From Epsilonproteobacteria bacterium (ex Lamellibrachia satsuma) (GTDB taxonomy: Bacteria; Campylobacterota; Campylobacteria; Campylobacterales; Sulfurovaceae), in assembly GCA_003934925.1 (NCBI GenBank), contig JQIX01000022.1, forward strand, positions 1 through 45,102: a stretch of DNA of 45,102 bases, given 5' to 3'. Made by a program: the position numbers and the translations under genes. The notes beneath the pieces are model-generated. The model saw only the letters and a list, made by a program, of their open reading frames with translations, had not been told where the DNA came from and did no database searches. This document shows, in pieces, positions 10,199 through 18,455 of the stretch; within the stretch, counting starts at the first letter, position 1; the number at the start of each line of letters is the position of its first letter.

Positions 10199-11524
10199 TT
10201 GATAAAACTTTTTCCACTTAAACACCAAAAGATACTCAAACTCTCTGTCCCTGCAGCCATAAACTCATTGATGGATATGCTGCAAGTGATCACTGACCTT
10301 ATTATGGTGGGGCGTCTCTCTGCTTTTGCGGTTGCAGCTGTAGGGCTTGGACTGCAGTCTCTTATGTTTGTTTTTGCTGTACTGACCCTGCTGCATGTAG
10401 GGACATCCGCATTGCTTTCCCGTTTTGTAGGGGCAGGAAGGATGAAACGGGCCTCCATGGGGCTCTCTACACTGCTTAGGTTTGCCTTTATGTTGAGTCT
10501 GCCTGTGATGGCAGCATGGTATTACCTTGCCTCAAATATCTATGTGTGGTTCGGAACAGCACCTGAAGTGGTAGCACTTGGAGCAGACTATGTGCAGATG
10601 CTTACATGGATGCTGCCTTTTGTCTTTATGAAACTGGTTTTTGTCTCTGCGCTCAATTCTGCAGGTGATACCAAAACACCGATGAAGGTGAAAACAGGAT
10701 CGATCATTCTCAATGTGATCTTAAACTATCTCCTTATTTTTGGACATTACGGTTTTCCTGAACTTGGTGTGTTGGGTGCAGCGGTAGGAACAGTTATCGT
10801 GAATTTTCTTGAGTTTCTTGTGTATCTCATTCTTTACCTTCGGAATAAAACACCTTATATACCTGCATGGCGCTACTCCAAGTCTTTGCTTTCACGTGCA
10901 CTAAAAGTAGGGATACCTGCATCATTTGAGCGTTCACTGACATTTGGGAGTTTTATGCTTTTTACAGCCATCATTGCCAAGTATGGTACAGCGGCTCTTG
11001 CAGGATATCAGATAGGCTTGCGTGTAGAAGGTTTGGCATTTATGCCTGGGATGGGGTTTACCATAGCAGCGATGGCACTTATGGGACAGGGATTGGGTGC
11101 AAAAAAACCGCAACAGTCCAGGGAAGATATTATTCTGGTACTCAAATATACTTCAGGCTTTATGTTCTTTCTTTCATTTTTTATGATATTTATGCCCGAA
11201 AAGATCGTCTGGCCCTTTACAGATGATGCTCATACGATAGAAGAGGCCAGTCTATATCTTCGTATTGTGGGCGTCTCGCAGATCCCTTTAGCATTTAACT
11301 TTGTCCTATCTGGAGCATTAAGAGGAGCGGGTGATAGCAAAAGAACCTTGAAGATAAATTTGGTCTCTTTATGGGTTGTACGTATTATTCCTGCATTTGT
11401 GTTGAGTTGGTATTTTGAATCTATACTCTTAGTTTATTTGGCAATGATCTCCGATACCTTTGTCAAAGCTGTCTGGCTCTGGAGAACGTTTGACAAAGGG
11501 GAATGGCAGAAGATAAAGGTTTAG
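10199..11524 (+). CDS. MATE family efflux transporter, 441 aa
   Basis: Twelve hydrophobic segments in two related halves, the usual MATE length, and family-typical stretches: an early LMDMLQVITDLIMVGRLS segment with its Asp and Gly, SALLSRFVGAG in the first half, and LGAKKPQQS and GALRGAGDSKRT in the second. These proteins are inner-membrane cation-coupled multidrug or metabolite exporters; the substrate cannot be told from sequence. Translation probably starts at TTG 10199 with a weak purine-rich site (AAAAAAGAG). It is transcribed towards an SDR gene with a small gene lying between. The last eight codons (GEWQKIKV) are repeated, with synonymous changes, at 12082-12108, suggesting an insertion at its 3' end. 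Confidence 0.93.
   Translation: MIKLFPLKHQKILKLSVPAAINSLMDMLQVITDLIMVGRLSAFAVAAVGLGLQSLMFVFAVLTLLHVGTSALLSRFVGAGRMKRASMGLSTLLRFAFMLSLPVMAAWYYLASNIYVWFGTAPEVVALGADYVQMLTWMLPFVFMKLVFVSALNSAGDTKTPMKVKTGSIILNVILNYLLIFGHYGFPELGVLGAAVGTVIVNFLEFLVYLILYLRNKTPYIPAWRYSKSLLSRALKVGIPASFERSLTFGSFMLFTAIIAKYGTAALAGYQIGLRVEGLAFMPGMGFTIAAMALMGQGLGAKKPQQSREDIILVLKYTSGFMFFLSFFMIFMPEKIVWPFTDDAHTIEEASLYLRIVGVSQIPLAFNFVLSGALRGAGDSKRTLKINLVSLWVVRIIPAFVLSWYFESILLVYLAMISDTFVKAVWLWRTFDKGEWQKIKV
11498..11517. repeat. Direct repeat copy 1, 3' end of the MATE gene
   Basis: The 20 bases GGGGAATGGCAGAAGATAAA occur here and again at 12082-12101 in the same orientation. Here they encode the end of the MATE protein (codons for GEWQKI), followed by AAG GTT TAG read across the boundary. 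The intervening 564 bases carry a single minus-strand gene. Confidence 0.85.
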
Positions 11525-11558
11525 GAATCTGTTAAATCCATAGCAGAAATATAAGGGA

Positions 11559-11954
11559 TCAGAAAGAGTGCTCGATCTTTAATCCTACACTCTTCCCTCC
11601 TCTAGGAGAGTTTTTGATTACTGGCGATAAAATATATTTATCTGTTACAAAAGCTCCAAATGCTGATCCTGCGATATGTGAAGCAGTATCAAGTAGTTGC
11701 CCTCTTGCATCTCCATGCAAAGCAAATTCTACATACTCTGCCAGGATTATAGAAGCTGAACTGATTCCAAAACCGATCATTCCTCTATTTTCAGCATATT
11801 CAGGGTAGTAATGATCAACTATAGCGGTAATTCCCCCAGCCATTACGACCCCTCCGACTACATGACTCATTTCACTGTTAAAACTTTCGTTCGCCTTTAC
11901 CTGTAATTGGGTTGCCAATAACATACTGCCGATCAAAAGAGAATATTTCTTCAT
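11559..11954 (-). CDS. Exported or membrane hypothetical protein, 131 aa, on a repeat-flanked insert
   Basis: Residues 1-21 look like a signal peptide (MKKYSLLIGSMLLATQLQVKA). The remainder has three hydrophobic helices separated by short polar stretches, with a GxxxG-type small-residue pattern and a C-terminal basic tail. The pattern of a first His (SHVVGG), a central acidic residue and a later D-(T)-A-S-H-IAGSAFGA faintly recalls YfiM-like/DUF2279 lipoproteins, but this is a weak resemblance and no lipobox is visible. The start has the ribosome-binding site AAAGGA seven bases upstream. It is the only gene between the two 20-bp direct repeats and appears to have been inserted between convergent MATE and SDR genes. 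Function unknown. Confidence 0.65.
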   Translation of the reverse strand: MKKYSLLIGSMLLATQLQVKANESFNSEMSHVVGGVVMAGGITAIVDHYYPEYAENRGMIGFGISSASIILAEYVEFALHGDARGQLLDTASHIAGSAFGAFVTDKYILSPVIKNSPRGGKSVGLKIEHSF

Positions 11955-12081
11955 TGATAATCCTTTTACAAAATTATTTCTATTAAATATTTATAATATG
12001 CTTAAATCTGGATGATCTGTAAATTTTTGGCTTTTGCTGTTAGTATGTACAGATATATTTAGAATATATTAAAAAATGGGG

Positions 12082-12101
12082 GGGGAATGGCAGAAGATAA
12101 A
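12082..12101. repeat. Direct repeat copy 2, relic of the MATE gene 3' end
   Basis: Identical over 20 bases to 11498-11517. Read in the MATE frame it continues as AAA GTA TAA (12100-12108), so the eight codons GEWQKIKV plus a stop are re-encoded with synonymous differences. No MATE-like coding precedes it. The relic stop lies two bases from the stop codon of the convergent SDR gene. Confidence 0.85.
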
Positions 12102-12110
12102 AGTATAATG

Positions 12111-12812
12111 TTACATAGTTCTTACATCTAAAAAACTTCCGCTTTCATACTCCAAAAGTCTGCCAAATGTAGATATAAGCAACTTGGCTGCTGCTTCCGG
12201 GGATTGGATGTTCCCCTCTTTGAGAGTTTTGGCTGATGGAAAAATATGGGTATTTACATTATTAATGATGCCTTGAACCATAGCTGTATCTATGACACCA
12301 GGGGCAAGTGAAGTGAAATGGATATCAGGCAACTCTTTTGCATAAACAGAGAGCAACATATTCAGTCCGGCTTTGGAGATCGAATAGGCACCCCAGCCTT
12401 TTGATCCCTTAAATGACGCTCCTGAACTGATACCTACGACCTGTTTGATGTGTGCATATTCATTGAGTGTATCGATAAGTTCTTTATTTGCCCAAACATT
12501 GATCTCCATGACCTCTTTGAGTTCTTCCAAATTGGTTTGGTTTAACAGTTTGATCTCGCCGAGTATGCCTGCATTCAAGATAACCATATCAAAAGAATGT
12601 TTCTCTATGAATGCTCTGATCTCTGCTTTGATCATAAAGGTTTGACTCAGATCATATGGAAAAAAGAAAAAATTGGGGTCCTTATCCAGAATTTTTGGAA
12701 AGGTTTTTCCGATAGCGTAAACAGTACAGCCATGCGTAAGATATTCTTTGGCCAATGCCTCACCCAATCCTGAACTAACACCCGTAATAAGTATATTTTT
12801 ACAATTCAACAT
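12111..12812 (-). CDS. SDR family NAD(P)-dependent oxidoreductase, 233 aa
   Basis: Classical short-chain dehydrogenase/reductase of typical length with a Rossmann fold. The cofactor motif TGVSSGLG is at residues 10-17, the NAG motif at 80-82, and the catalytic residues are S130 and Y143-x-x-x-K147. An SLAPGVIDT stretch follows, the usual PG motif after the active site. It should be a cytoplasmic NAD(P)H-dependent oxidoreductase; the substrate is unknown. It is transcribed convergently with the MATE gene and divergently from the small gene at 12925. The start Met is adjacent to the glycine-rich motif as expected for the family, so I keep 12812. Confidence 0.9.
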   Translation of the reverse strand: MLNCKNILITGVSSGLGEALAKEYLTHGCTVYAIGKTFPKILDKDPNFFFFPYDLSQTFMIKAEIRAFIEKHSFDMVILNAGILGEIKLLNQTNLEELKEVMEINVWANKELIDTLNEYAHIKQVVGISSGASFKGSKGWGAYSISKAGLNMLLSVYAKELPDIHFTSLAPGVIDTAMVQGIINNVNTHIFPSAKTLKEGNIQSPEAAAKLLISTFGRLLEYESGSFLDVRTM

Positions 12813-12876
12813 TTAGCATTCTGCTTGTAATGAAATTTAATTCTTATCATCAGGTAACCCTTTTATTCTCTTGCTA

Positions 12877-12885
12877 TGCTATAAT
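12877..12885 (+). promoter_or_regulatory. Extended -10 promoter for the 12925 gene and probably aroK
   Basis: TGCTATAAT is an extended -10 element (TGnTATAAT) about 40 bases upstream of the proposed start. No strong -35 seen. It is the only good promoter before the 12925-13710 pair. Confidence 0.5.
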
Positions 12886-12924
12886 TATATCAAAATAGAT
12901 CATATCAATTAAAAAAGGATGGAA

Positions 12925-13164
12925 ATGAGTAAAGAAGTAAAAAGTCTGGATGAGAGAATTGAACGTATTTACAGAATGGCAAAAGAGCATTTTGGTGAAG
13001 TACGTTTTGTTGGAATTAAAAAACATAAGAAGATCGGCTGGGTAGCGAAGGTGCAGTTTGATGAATTTGAATCACTGATGGCGGAAGGTGAAACAGCAGA
13101 AGAAGCATTGAAAAATCTGCGCAAACGTCTTAAGAAGATCATTGACCGTTATAATATGGTGTAG
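12925..13164 (+). CDS. Small HicB-like conserved protein, 79 aa
   Basis: The central part (GWVAKVQFDEFESLMAEG, then ETAEEALKNLRKRLKKII) follows the pattern of the small HicB-like fold: a short beta hairpin, a G-x-T-x-E-E-A-L turn and a helix. No HicA-like toxin gene is next to it, so a toxin-antitoxin role is not supported; it may be an orphan member of the fold. I prefer the ATG at 12925 over the one at 12919, because AAGGA at 12915-12919 is then correctly spaced as a ribosome-binding site. It probably shares a transcript with aroK 33 bases downstream. Confidence 0.65.
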   Translation: MSKEVKSLDERIERIYRMAKEHFGEVRFVGIKKHKKIGWVAKVQFDEFESLMAEGETAEEALKNLRKRLKKIIDRYNMV

Positions 13165-13197
13165 TGATGATGCAATACTTCTTCTGGATGATATAAA

Positions 13198-13710
13198 ATG
13201 AAAAAAAATATTATTTTAATAGGTTTTATGGGTATAGGGAAAGGGACAACGGCACGTGCTTTTACAAAGAAATACGGGATCTATATTATTGATACGGATG
13301 ATCTGATCGAATCCAAAGAGAACAGAGAAGTAAAAAAGATCTTTGAAAAAAAAGGCGAAGCCTATTTCAGAGAGCAGGAACAGGTCACTGCCAACTGGAT
13401 AGAAAAGTGTGTTAGAAATACGTTCATCAGCTGTGGTGGCGGATTTTACAAAGTAAAAAACCTTAAAAAACTGGGAACGGTCGTATTGCTTGATGCTTCT
13501 TTTGAATGGATACATAATCGTCTGAAAAGTGCTAAGAATTCAGAAGCAAAACTGGCTAAAAGGCCACTTTTCTCTAAAGAAAAAGAGGCAAAAAAACTTT
13601 ATAATGAGCGCGAAAAAGCCTATAAAAAAGTGGCAGATGTTGTTGTCAATGTGGAGAACAAAAATATCGATGAGGTGATCGCTGAAATCGCCAAAAAATG
13701 TAAAGTGTAA
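13198..13710 (+). CDS. aroK: Shikimate kinase, 170 aa
   Basis: Phosphorylates shikimate to shikimate 3-phosphate with ATP in the chorismate pathway, in the cytoplasm. The length is typical. Visible motifs are a P-loop at residues 9-17 (GFMGIGKGT), the substrate-binding Asp in DTDD (32-35), the KKGEAYFREQE stretch with R58, and CGGG at 79-82 that contacts shikimate. A KRPLF lid stretch carries the conserved Arg of the lid. One oddity is Gly instead of Ser/Thr directly after the P-loop lysine (K15-G16), with T17 following. All other catalytic elements are present, so I read it as functional. It lies in a short operon with the HicB-like gene. Confidence 0.9.
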   Translation: MKKNIILIGFMGIGKGTTARAFTKKYGIYIIDTDDLIESKENREVKKIFEKKGEAYFREQEQVTANWIEKCVRNTFISCGGGFYKVKNLKKLGTVVLLDASFEWIHNRLKSAKNSEAKLAKRPLFSKEKEAKKLYNEREKAYKKVADVVVNVENKNIDEVIAEIAKKCKV

Positions 13711-13739
13711 GTGGAGGATATCTTAGAGCATAACCATTC

Positions 13740-13976
13740 TCAGGAAAAACGGTCAGTATCTTTCCCCTCTACAAAGATCCCCAGTATAACGAAAAGTACA
13801 TAGGTGACGATAATGATCAGAAGCGTATTCCCTCCTAAAGAAAAGATCATATCTTTGAATGATTCAAAGTTCTCTTTTATGTCTATCGTTAGATTGACCC
13901 AGACACCAAAAGCGATCAAGATCAAAATACCTTTCATGTTAAAAAGAGTGGAGTTCTTAACGGTTTTTTTCTTCAT
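13740..13976 (-). CDS. Small two-helix membrane protein, 78 aa
   Basis: Two hydrophobic helices, at about residues 15-30 and 47-69, are joined by an acidic loop (DIKENFESFKD), with a basic N-terminus (MKKKTVK) and a charged tail. The start is supported by AGGAG nine bases upstream on the minus strand. I do not recognise a family. An open frame on the opposite strand (13804-14085) is rejected as its shadow. Just upstream on the same strand lie coding-like fragments in several frames (13957-14184), which may be a broken membrane-protein gene co-transcribed with it. Confidence 0.6.
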   Translation of the reverse strand: MKKKTVKNSTLFNMKGILILIAFGVWVNLTIDIKENFESFKDMIFSLGGNTLLIIIVTYVLFVILGIFVEGKDTDRFS

Positions 13977-14184
13977 GTTGTTTTTCTCCTACTATATTGT
14001 TGTGATTCTCCCAATATTCAAGTCCTTTAAAAAGTCCGGCCAAAAATCCGAATATCAGTTATACAATAGGGAGCTTACTCCATAAAAGAAGCTGATGAGC
14101 GTGAGATAGTAAAAATAATATATCCCCACACCCAAAAAATCGTTTTGCCTATATAATCATTGCTGATATTGTTTCTTTTTCCAT
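13957..14184 (-). pseudogene. Possible frameshifted small membrane-protein gene
   Basis: On the minus strand, protein-like segments follow one another in different frames. An ATG at 14184 starts MEKETISA. A second frame gives NDYIGKTIFWVWGYIIF, another YYLTLISFFYGVSSLLYN, and a last one from 14058 to a stop at 13957 gives IFGFLAGLFKGLEYWENHN plus a charged tail. The switches lie in or beside A/T homopolymers, as expected from small indels or sequencing errors. The last segment overlaps the start of the 78-residue gene. AT-rich DNA can mimic hydrophobic peptides by chance, so this is tentative. Confidence 0.3.
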
Positions 14185-14208
14185 ATGATTATTTTATCCA
14201 AATATAGG

Positions 14209-14214
14209 TATAAT
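14209..14214 (+). promoter_or_regulatory. Probable -10 box of ispA
   Basis: TATAAT lies 30 bases upstream of the ATG at 14245. It falls inside the longer open frame that begins at 14185, which argues that the longer form is not the translated one. Confidence 0.5.
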
Positions 14215-14244
14215 CTTCCCAATAATTTTTATCCAAGAGATTTA

Positions 14245-15096
14245 ATGCAAAAATTTGAAACGTACCTTAGTGAAAACTTGCCGAAAGTACCAAGCTTTCA
14301 CCCTATATATGAAGATGCTTTAGGGGTAATGCTTGAGGCAGGAGGAAAACGTTTTCGTCCGATGCTGCTTTTAAGTATTGTAGATGCGTATGAACCTATG
14401 CTTTATGATTCTGCACTGCCCGTGGCATTGGCTCTTGAAATGTTTCATACCTATTCTCTCATACATGATGATCTCCCCGCAATGGACAATGCAGATTTAA
14501 GACGCGGGCATGAAACACTGCATAAACGTTATGATGAAGTAACTGCTATCCTTGTAGGAGATGCCTTGAATTCCGATGCTTTTTATCTCATTGCCAAAGC
14601 ACCGCTGCGTGAAGATGTAAAGATAAAACTGGTAGAACTTCTCGCACGTGACGGGGGAAGCAGAGGTATGGTACTGGGGCAGGCGATAGATTGTTATTTT
14701 GAGAATAAACCACTTGACCTTGATCAGATCAAAATACTGCATACCAACAAAACAGCTAAACTTATTGCCGTGAGTTTGCAAATGGGCGCAGTTATTGTAG
14801 GGCTTGAGAAAAAAATCCAGGATATGCTATATACTTTTGGTATAGATCTGGGATTGCTATTTCAGATACAAGATGATATCATAGATGAAACACAGAGTGA
14901 AGAGGAAGCAGGTAAAACAACGGGAAATGATGCAGATAAAAATAGCTTTGTCAATCTTTTAGGACTGGATGAAACTGTCTCTCAGGCAGATGCACTTGCA
15001 AAAGATTTGCAAAGACGATTTGAAGACTTCGATGAGAAGCTGCAGACAGCTTTACAACCCTTGGTGACAAAATACCTCACACGACATAAAGGATAG
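14245..15096 (+). CDS. ispA: Polyprenyl synthetase, farnesyl/geranyl diphosphate synthase type, 283 aa
   Basis: Condenses isopentenyl diphosphate with allylic diphosphates to make C15 (or C20) prenyl diphosphates for quinone and undecaprenyl synthesis, in the cytoplasm. The first Asp-rich motif is DDLPAMD at residues 75-81 with the following RRG, and the second is DDIID at 210-214. GGKRFRP at 33-39 binds IPP. The two extra residues within the first Asp motif are typical of bacterial short-chain enzymes of the IspA type. I take the ATG at 14245, preceded by AAGAGA and downstream of a TATAAT box, instead of the upstream ATG at 14185. The transketolase gene follows after four bases, so the two form an operon. 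Confidence 0.9.
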   Translation: MQKFETYLSENLPKVPSFHPIYEDALGVMLEAGGKRFRPMLLLSIVDAYEPMLYDSALPVALALEMFHTYSLIHDDLPAMDNADLRRGHETLHKRYDEVTAILVGDALNSDAFYLIAKAPLREDVKIKLVELLARDGGSRGMVLGQAIDCYFENKPLDLDQIKILHTNKTAKLIAVSLQMGAVIVGLEKKIQDMLYTFGIDLGLLFQIQDDIIDETQSEEEAGKTTGNDADKNSFVNLLGLDETVSQADALAKDLQRRFEDFDEKLQTALQPLVTKYLTRHKG

Positions 15097-15100
15097 ATAA

Positions 15101-17083
15101 ATGGCAATGACAGAGCAAAATACAATGCGTAAAAAAATGGCAAATACTATTAGATTTTTAGCTGCCGATATGGTACAAAAAGCAAATTCGGGACATCCGG
15201 GTGCACCTATGGGGCTTGCAGATATTGCAGTGGTGCTCTCTGAGCATCTTAGCCATAATCCAAAAAACCCGAAATGGCTCAATCGTGACCGTCTGGTTTT
15301 TTCCGGCGGACATGCTACCGGACTTATTTATTCATTGCTTCACCTTTGGGGATATGATGTGAGTATGGATGACCTGAAAAATTTTCGCCAGCTAGACTCT
15401 AAAACACCGGGACATCCGGAGTATGGACATACGGACGGAGTAGAGATCACCACAGGACCATTGGGACAGGGAGTCGCCAATGCAGTCGGTTTTGCAATGG
15501 CCCAGGCCTATACGGCAAACCAGGTGAATTCAGAGACTTGTGAGCTCATTGACCATAAAGTCTATTGTCTGTGCGGTGATGGCGATATGCAGGAAGGCAT
15601 CAGCTATGAAGCCTGTGCTTTGGCGGGACATCTTGGGTTGAAAGATCTGGTATTGATCTATGACAGCAATGAGATCACTATCGAAGGTGATACAAGCATT
15701 GCATGGAGTGAGGATGTAGCAAAACGCTTTGAAGCACAGAACTGGAATGTGATGAAGGTCAACGGTCACTGCTATGATGATATTGACAAAGCGCTCAATG
15801 AAGTTAAGAATGCAGACAAACCGACGATCATTATTGCCAATACGATTATCGGAAGAGGCGCAGAAGGACTGGAAGGAAGCCATGAAACACATGGTGCACC
15901 TTTAGGAGAGGAGACGATCGAAGTTTCCAAGAAAAAACTCGGTTTCCCGGAAAACGAGACCTTCTATATTCCGGAAGATGTACTGTTAAGATTCAGATGT
16001 GCAGTTGAAAAAGGTGAACTTGCTGAAAAAGAATGGATCCACAGACAGAAAGAAGCTCCGCTTATAGAACAGAATGAAGCACTTGCAAGGCTGCTCAATC
16101 CTGATTTTTCAGCGATCGAATATCCGGATTTCTCAAATGATGCAGAAGTTGCGACCAGAGATTCGAACGGAAAGATCCTGAATGCAATCGCTGCAGCAGT
16201 ACCTTCTTTCCTCGGCGGTTCTGCCGACCTTGCACCATCCAATAAAACAGCACTTAAAAATATGGGCGACTTTCCTAAAGGCAAGAACATACATTTTGGT
16301 ATCCGTGAACATTCTATGGCAGCGATCACCAATGCGATGGCACTTTACGGAACAACGATGCCGTTCAATGCAACATTCTTCGTTTTTTCTGATTACATGA
16401 AGCCTTCGGTACGTATCGCTGCACTGACAAGTATCCAGAACTTCTTTGTCTGGACCCATGACAGTATCGGTGTAGGTGAAGACGGTCCGACACATGAACC
16501 GATAGAACAGATCAGCCAGTTCAGGGCATTGCCGAATTTCTATCTGTGGAGACCGGCAGATGCAACAGAAAATGTGGAAGCCTGGAAAACAGCATTGACC
16601 ATGAAAGCACCGCATGGCTTTGTACTCTCTCGTCAAAAACTCAAAACACTTAAACCAAAAAGAGATTTTGGTGATGTCAGTCAAGGTGCCTATATCGTTA
16701 AAAAAAGAGAGGGTGCCACTATGACACTGATGGCAAGCGGTAGTGAATTGATGCCGTGTCTTCAGGCTGCATGCCACCTTGAAGTACTGGGAGTAAAAGC
16801 AAATATCGTTTCTGTACCGTGTCTTGATCTCTTTAACGAGCAGGAGAAGGACTACAGAGAAACAGTAGTTGATCCTGCTACCAAAGTATTGGCAGTCGAA
16901 GCGGCTACGGCAACAGAGTATTACAGATATGCCGATGATGTGCTTGGAATGAAAAGCTTTGGTGCATCCGCTCCGGCAGAACTGCTTTTTGAGAAGTTCG
17001 GATTTACCATCCAGAATATTACGAAAAGAGCTTGTGATTTAGTGGGAGCAGAGTATAAAAAAGTAGATCTAGGAAAGTGCTAA
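15101..17083 (+). CDS. tkt: Transketolase, 660 aa
   Basis: Thiamine-diphosphate enzyme moving two-carbon ketol units in the non-oxidative pentose phosphate pathway; in an autotroph it also supplies sugar phosphates. Length and order of domains are those of the family. Visible features include an N-terminal SGHPGAPMG loop, the ThDP/Mg motif GDGDMQEGISYE near 150-165, a central pyrimidine-binding domain with GIREHSMA, THDSIGVGEDGPTHEP, and a C-terminal transketolase domain. The start ATG at 15101 follows AAAGGA in the 3' end of ispA. A plus-strand open frame at 16182 and minus-strand frames inside it are shadows. Confidence 0.96.
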   Translation: MAMTEQNTMRKKMANTIRFLAADMVQKANSGHPGAPMGLADIAVVLSEHLSHNPKNPKWLNRDRLVFSGGHATGLIYSLLHLWGYDVSMDDLKNFRQLDSKTPGHPEYGHTDGVEITTGPLGQGVANAVGFAMAQAYTANQVNSETCELIDHKVYCLCGDGDMQEGISYEACALAGHLGLKDLVLIYDSNEITIEGDTSIAWSEDVAKRFEAQNWNVMKVNGHCYDDIDKALNEVKNADKPTIIIANTIIGRGAEGLEGSHETHGAPLGEETIEVSKKKLGFPENETFYIPEDVLLRFRCAVEKGELAEKEWIHRQKEAPLIEQNEALARLLNPDFSAIEYPDFSNDAEVATRDSNGKILNAIAAAVPSFLGGSADLAPSNKTALKNMGDFPKGKNIHFGIREHSMAAITNAMALYGTTMPFNATFFVFSDYMKPSVRIAALTSIQNFFVWTHDSIGVGEDGPTHEPIEQISQFRALPNFYLWRPADATENVEAWKTALTMKAPHGFVLSRQKLKTLKPKRDFGDVSQGAYIVKKREGATMTLMASGSELMPCLQAACHLEVLGVKANIVSVPCLDLFNEQEKDYRETVVDPATKVLAVEAATATEYYRYADDVLGMKSFGASAPAELLFEKFGFTIQNITKRACDLVGAEYKKVDLGKC

Positions 17084-17123
17084 GCGGGAGGGTGGGTAAG
17101 TCCACTCTGCACTTATATCCTTT

Positions 17124-18455
17124 CTAACTCAATAACCCTCTTACTTCATCTTCATCTATTAGATTTTTTTCATATTTCACTACAGCAATGTTTTCAGTTT
17201 CATTCACGTAACTTTCTACGATCGCTTCATGCTTAGTAAGTGCAGCAACTTTTTCTCTGTCGAAGATATCCAGCGGTAGGTAAACGTTTCCTCTGTTGTT
17301 TGGATTGGGCATAGTGGCTACCCATGTGAACCAGGCTATGGAGATGACAGCAACGACTATGGCAAGTGTTCCTCTACCGAAGTGCTGCATAAGGTACCCC
17401 GCTAAAAGACCTCCAAGGAAGATGCCCACATAGGCAAAGGTATTGGCTACACCCAGTGCAGCACCTTTTTGATGTACTTTGGCGAACTTGGCTACGAAAC
17501 TTTGTAAAAGGGGCTCGAACATGTTGAAGCCTATGAAGAAGCAGACAACACCTATAATGAACACCCATGGTGTTGTTGCAAATCCCATAGCGAGGAAGCC
17601 TAGGAAGATGATAGCAACAGAGATCATGAATACCTCTCTGCCTTTACCGTACTTCTCCCCAAAAACAGCAGCAGGTCCCATGGAGATAAGCCCAAAAATC
17701 ATTGCCGGCAGGTAAACTTTCCAGAGTTCAGATTTTGCCCAGGCAAAACCGCCTTCATCCAGACTTTGTGTCATCACAAGGGGAATAATGAAGAAGGCCA
17801 TCGTCATAATGGAAGAGTGGAAAAGAAAAGTGATGTACATGCGTGTGAGTGATCTGTCCTTAAAAACATCGAGCATTTTGGACTCTTCCTCCGAATAGCT
17901 GTGAACGATTTTTGGAGGTTGCGGTACTGCGGTAAAGAGAATACCTATAGCCATAACAGAAAGAATGGCAGTGAGCCAAAAGAGTTTGTCGATTCCCCAG
18001 TATCCGCCGACGATAGGGGCAATGATCATTGCAGCAGCAAAACTCAGTGCGATCGTACCTCCCATGATAGCCATGGCATGGGCACGTTCTTCTTCTTTTA
18101 CCAGGTCTGCGATCATAGCTGAGACCACTGAACCTATAGCTCCGGCACCCTGCAGAAAACGTCCGATAAGAAGCATATAGATATTGTCACTCATCGCTGC
18201 CATGACTGAACCGGCAATAAAGATAAGCAGACCAAAAAGAAGAGTTTTCTTACGTCCTATTTTGTCACTCATCAGCCCGAACGGTATCTGGAAACCAGCC
18301 TGCGTCAGGGCATATCCTCCGACGACTAGACCTGCAAGGAACGGTGTTGCACCATCCATTTCGAGTGCGTAAATAGAGAGTACAGGCAGGACGATAAAGA
18401 GCCCGAAAAACCTTAGAGCCACAATGAGACTAAGCGGCATGATCTGTTTAATCAT
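17124..18455 (-). CDS. MFS transporter with YajR-like C-terminal domain, 443 aa
   Basis: Twelve hydrophobic segments with the MFS motif A loop (GLMSDKIGRKKTLL) after the second helix. It is an inner-membrane secondary transporter, and the sequence does not show the substrate. After the last helix there is a soluble tail of about 60 residues (starting near NPNNRGNVYLPL), ending with a beta-alpha-beta-like part (EAIVESYVNETENIAVVKYE, then DEDEVRGLL). That is the arrangement of E. coli YajR, whose extra domain has a ferredoxin-like fold. It is convergent with the transketolase gene; the 40 bases between hold no clear terminator. Confidence 0.88.
   Translation of the reverse strand: MIKQIMPLSLIVALRFFGLFIVLPVLSIYALEMDGATPFLAGLVVGGYALTQAGFQIPFGLMSDKIGRKKTLLFGLLIFIAGSVMAAMSDNIYMLLIGRFLQGAGAIGSVVSAMIADLVKEEERAHAMAIMGGTIALSFAAAMIIAPIVGGYWGIDKLFWLTAILSVMAIGILFTAVPQPPKIVHSYSEEESKMLDVFKDRSLTRMYITFLFHSSIMTMAFFIIPLVMTQSLDEGGFAWAKSELWKVYLPAMIFGLISMGPAAVFGEKYGKGREVFMISVAIIFLGFLAMGFATTPWVFIIGVVCFFIGFNMFEPLLQSFVAKFAKVHQKGAALGVANTFAYVGIFLGGLLAGYLMQHFGRGTLAIVVAVISIAWFTWVATMPNPNNRGNVYLPLDIFDREKVAALTKHEAIVESYVNETENIAVVKYEKNLIDEDEVRGLLS

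Noticed and set aside
12925-13164. HicAB toxin-antitoxin system
   Set aside because: Only a HicB-like protein is present; no HicA-like gene lies on either side.
13804-14085. Plus-strand open frame of 93 codons
   Set aside because: It overlaps the 78-aa minus-strand gene, which has a proper ribosome site and two clean helices; the plus frame has neither a good ribosome site nor sensible composition.
14185-14244. N-terminal extension of IspA from the ATG at 14185
   Set aside because: The -10 box TATAAT lies inside it and the family normally starts close to the 14245 ATG.
16133-16777. Long minus-strand open frame (214 codons) inside the transketolase gene
   Set aside because: It lies wholly antisense to strongly conserved coding sequence, is rich in Cys/His/Arg as antisense frames are, and matches no family.
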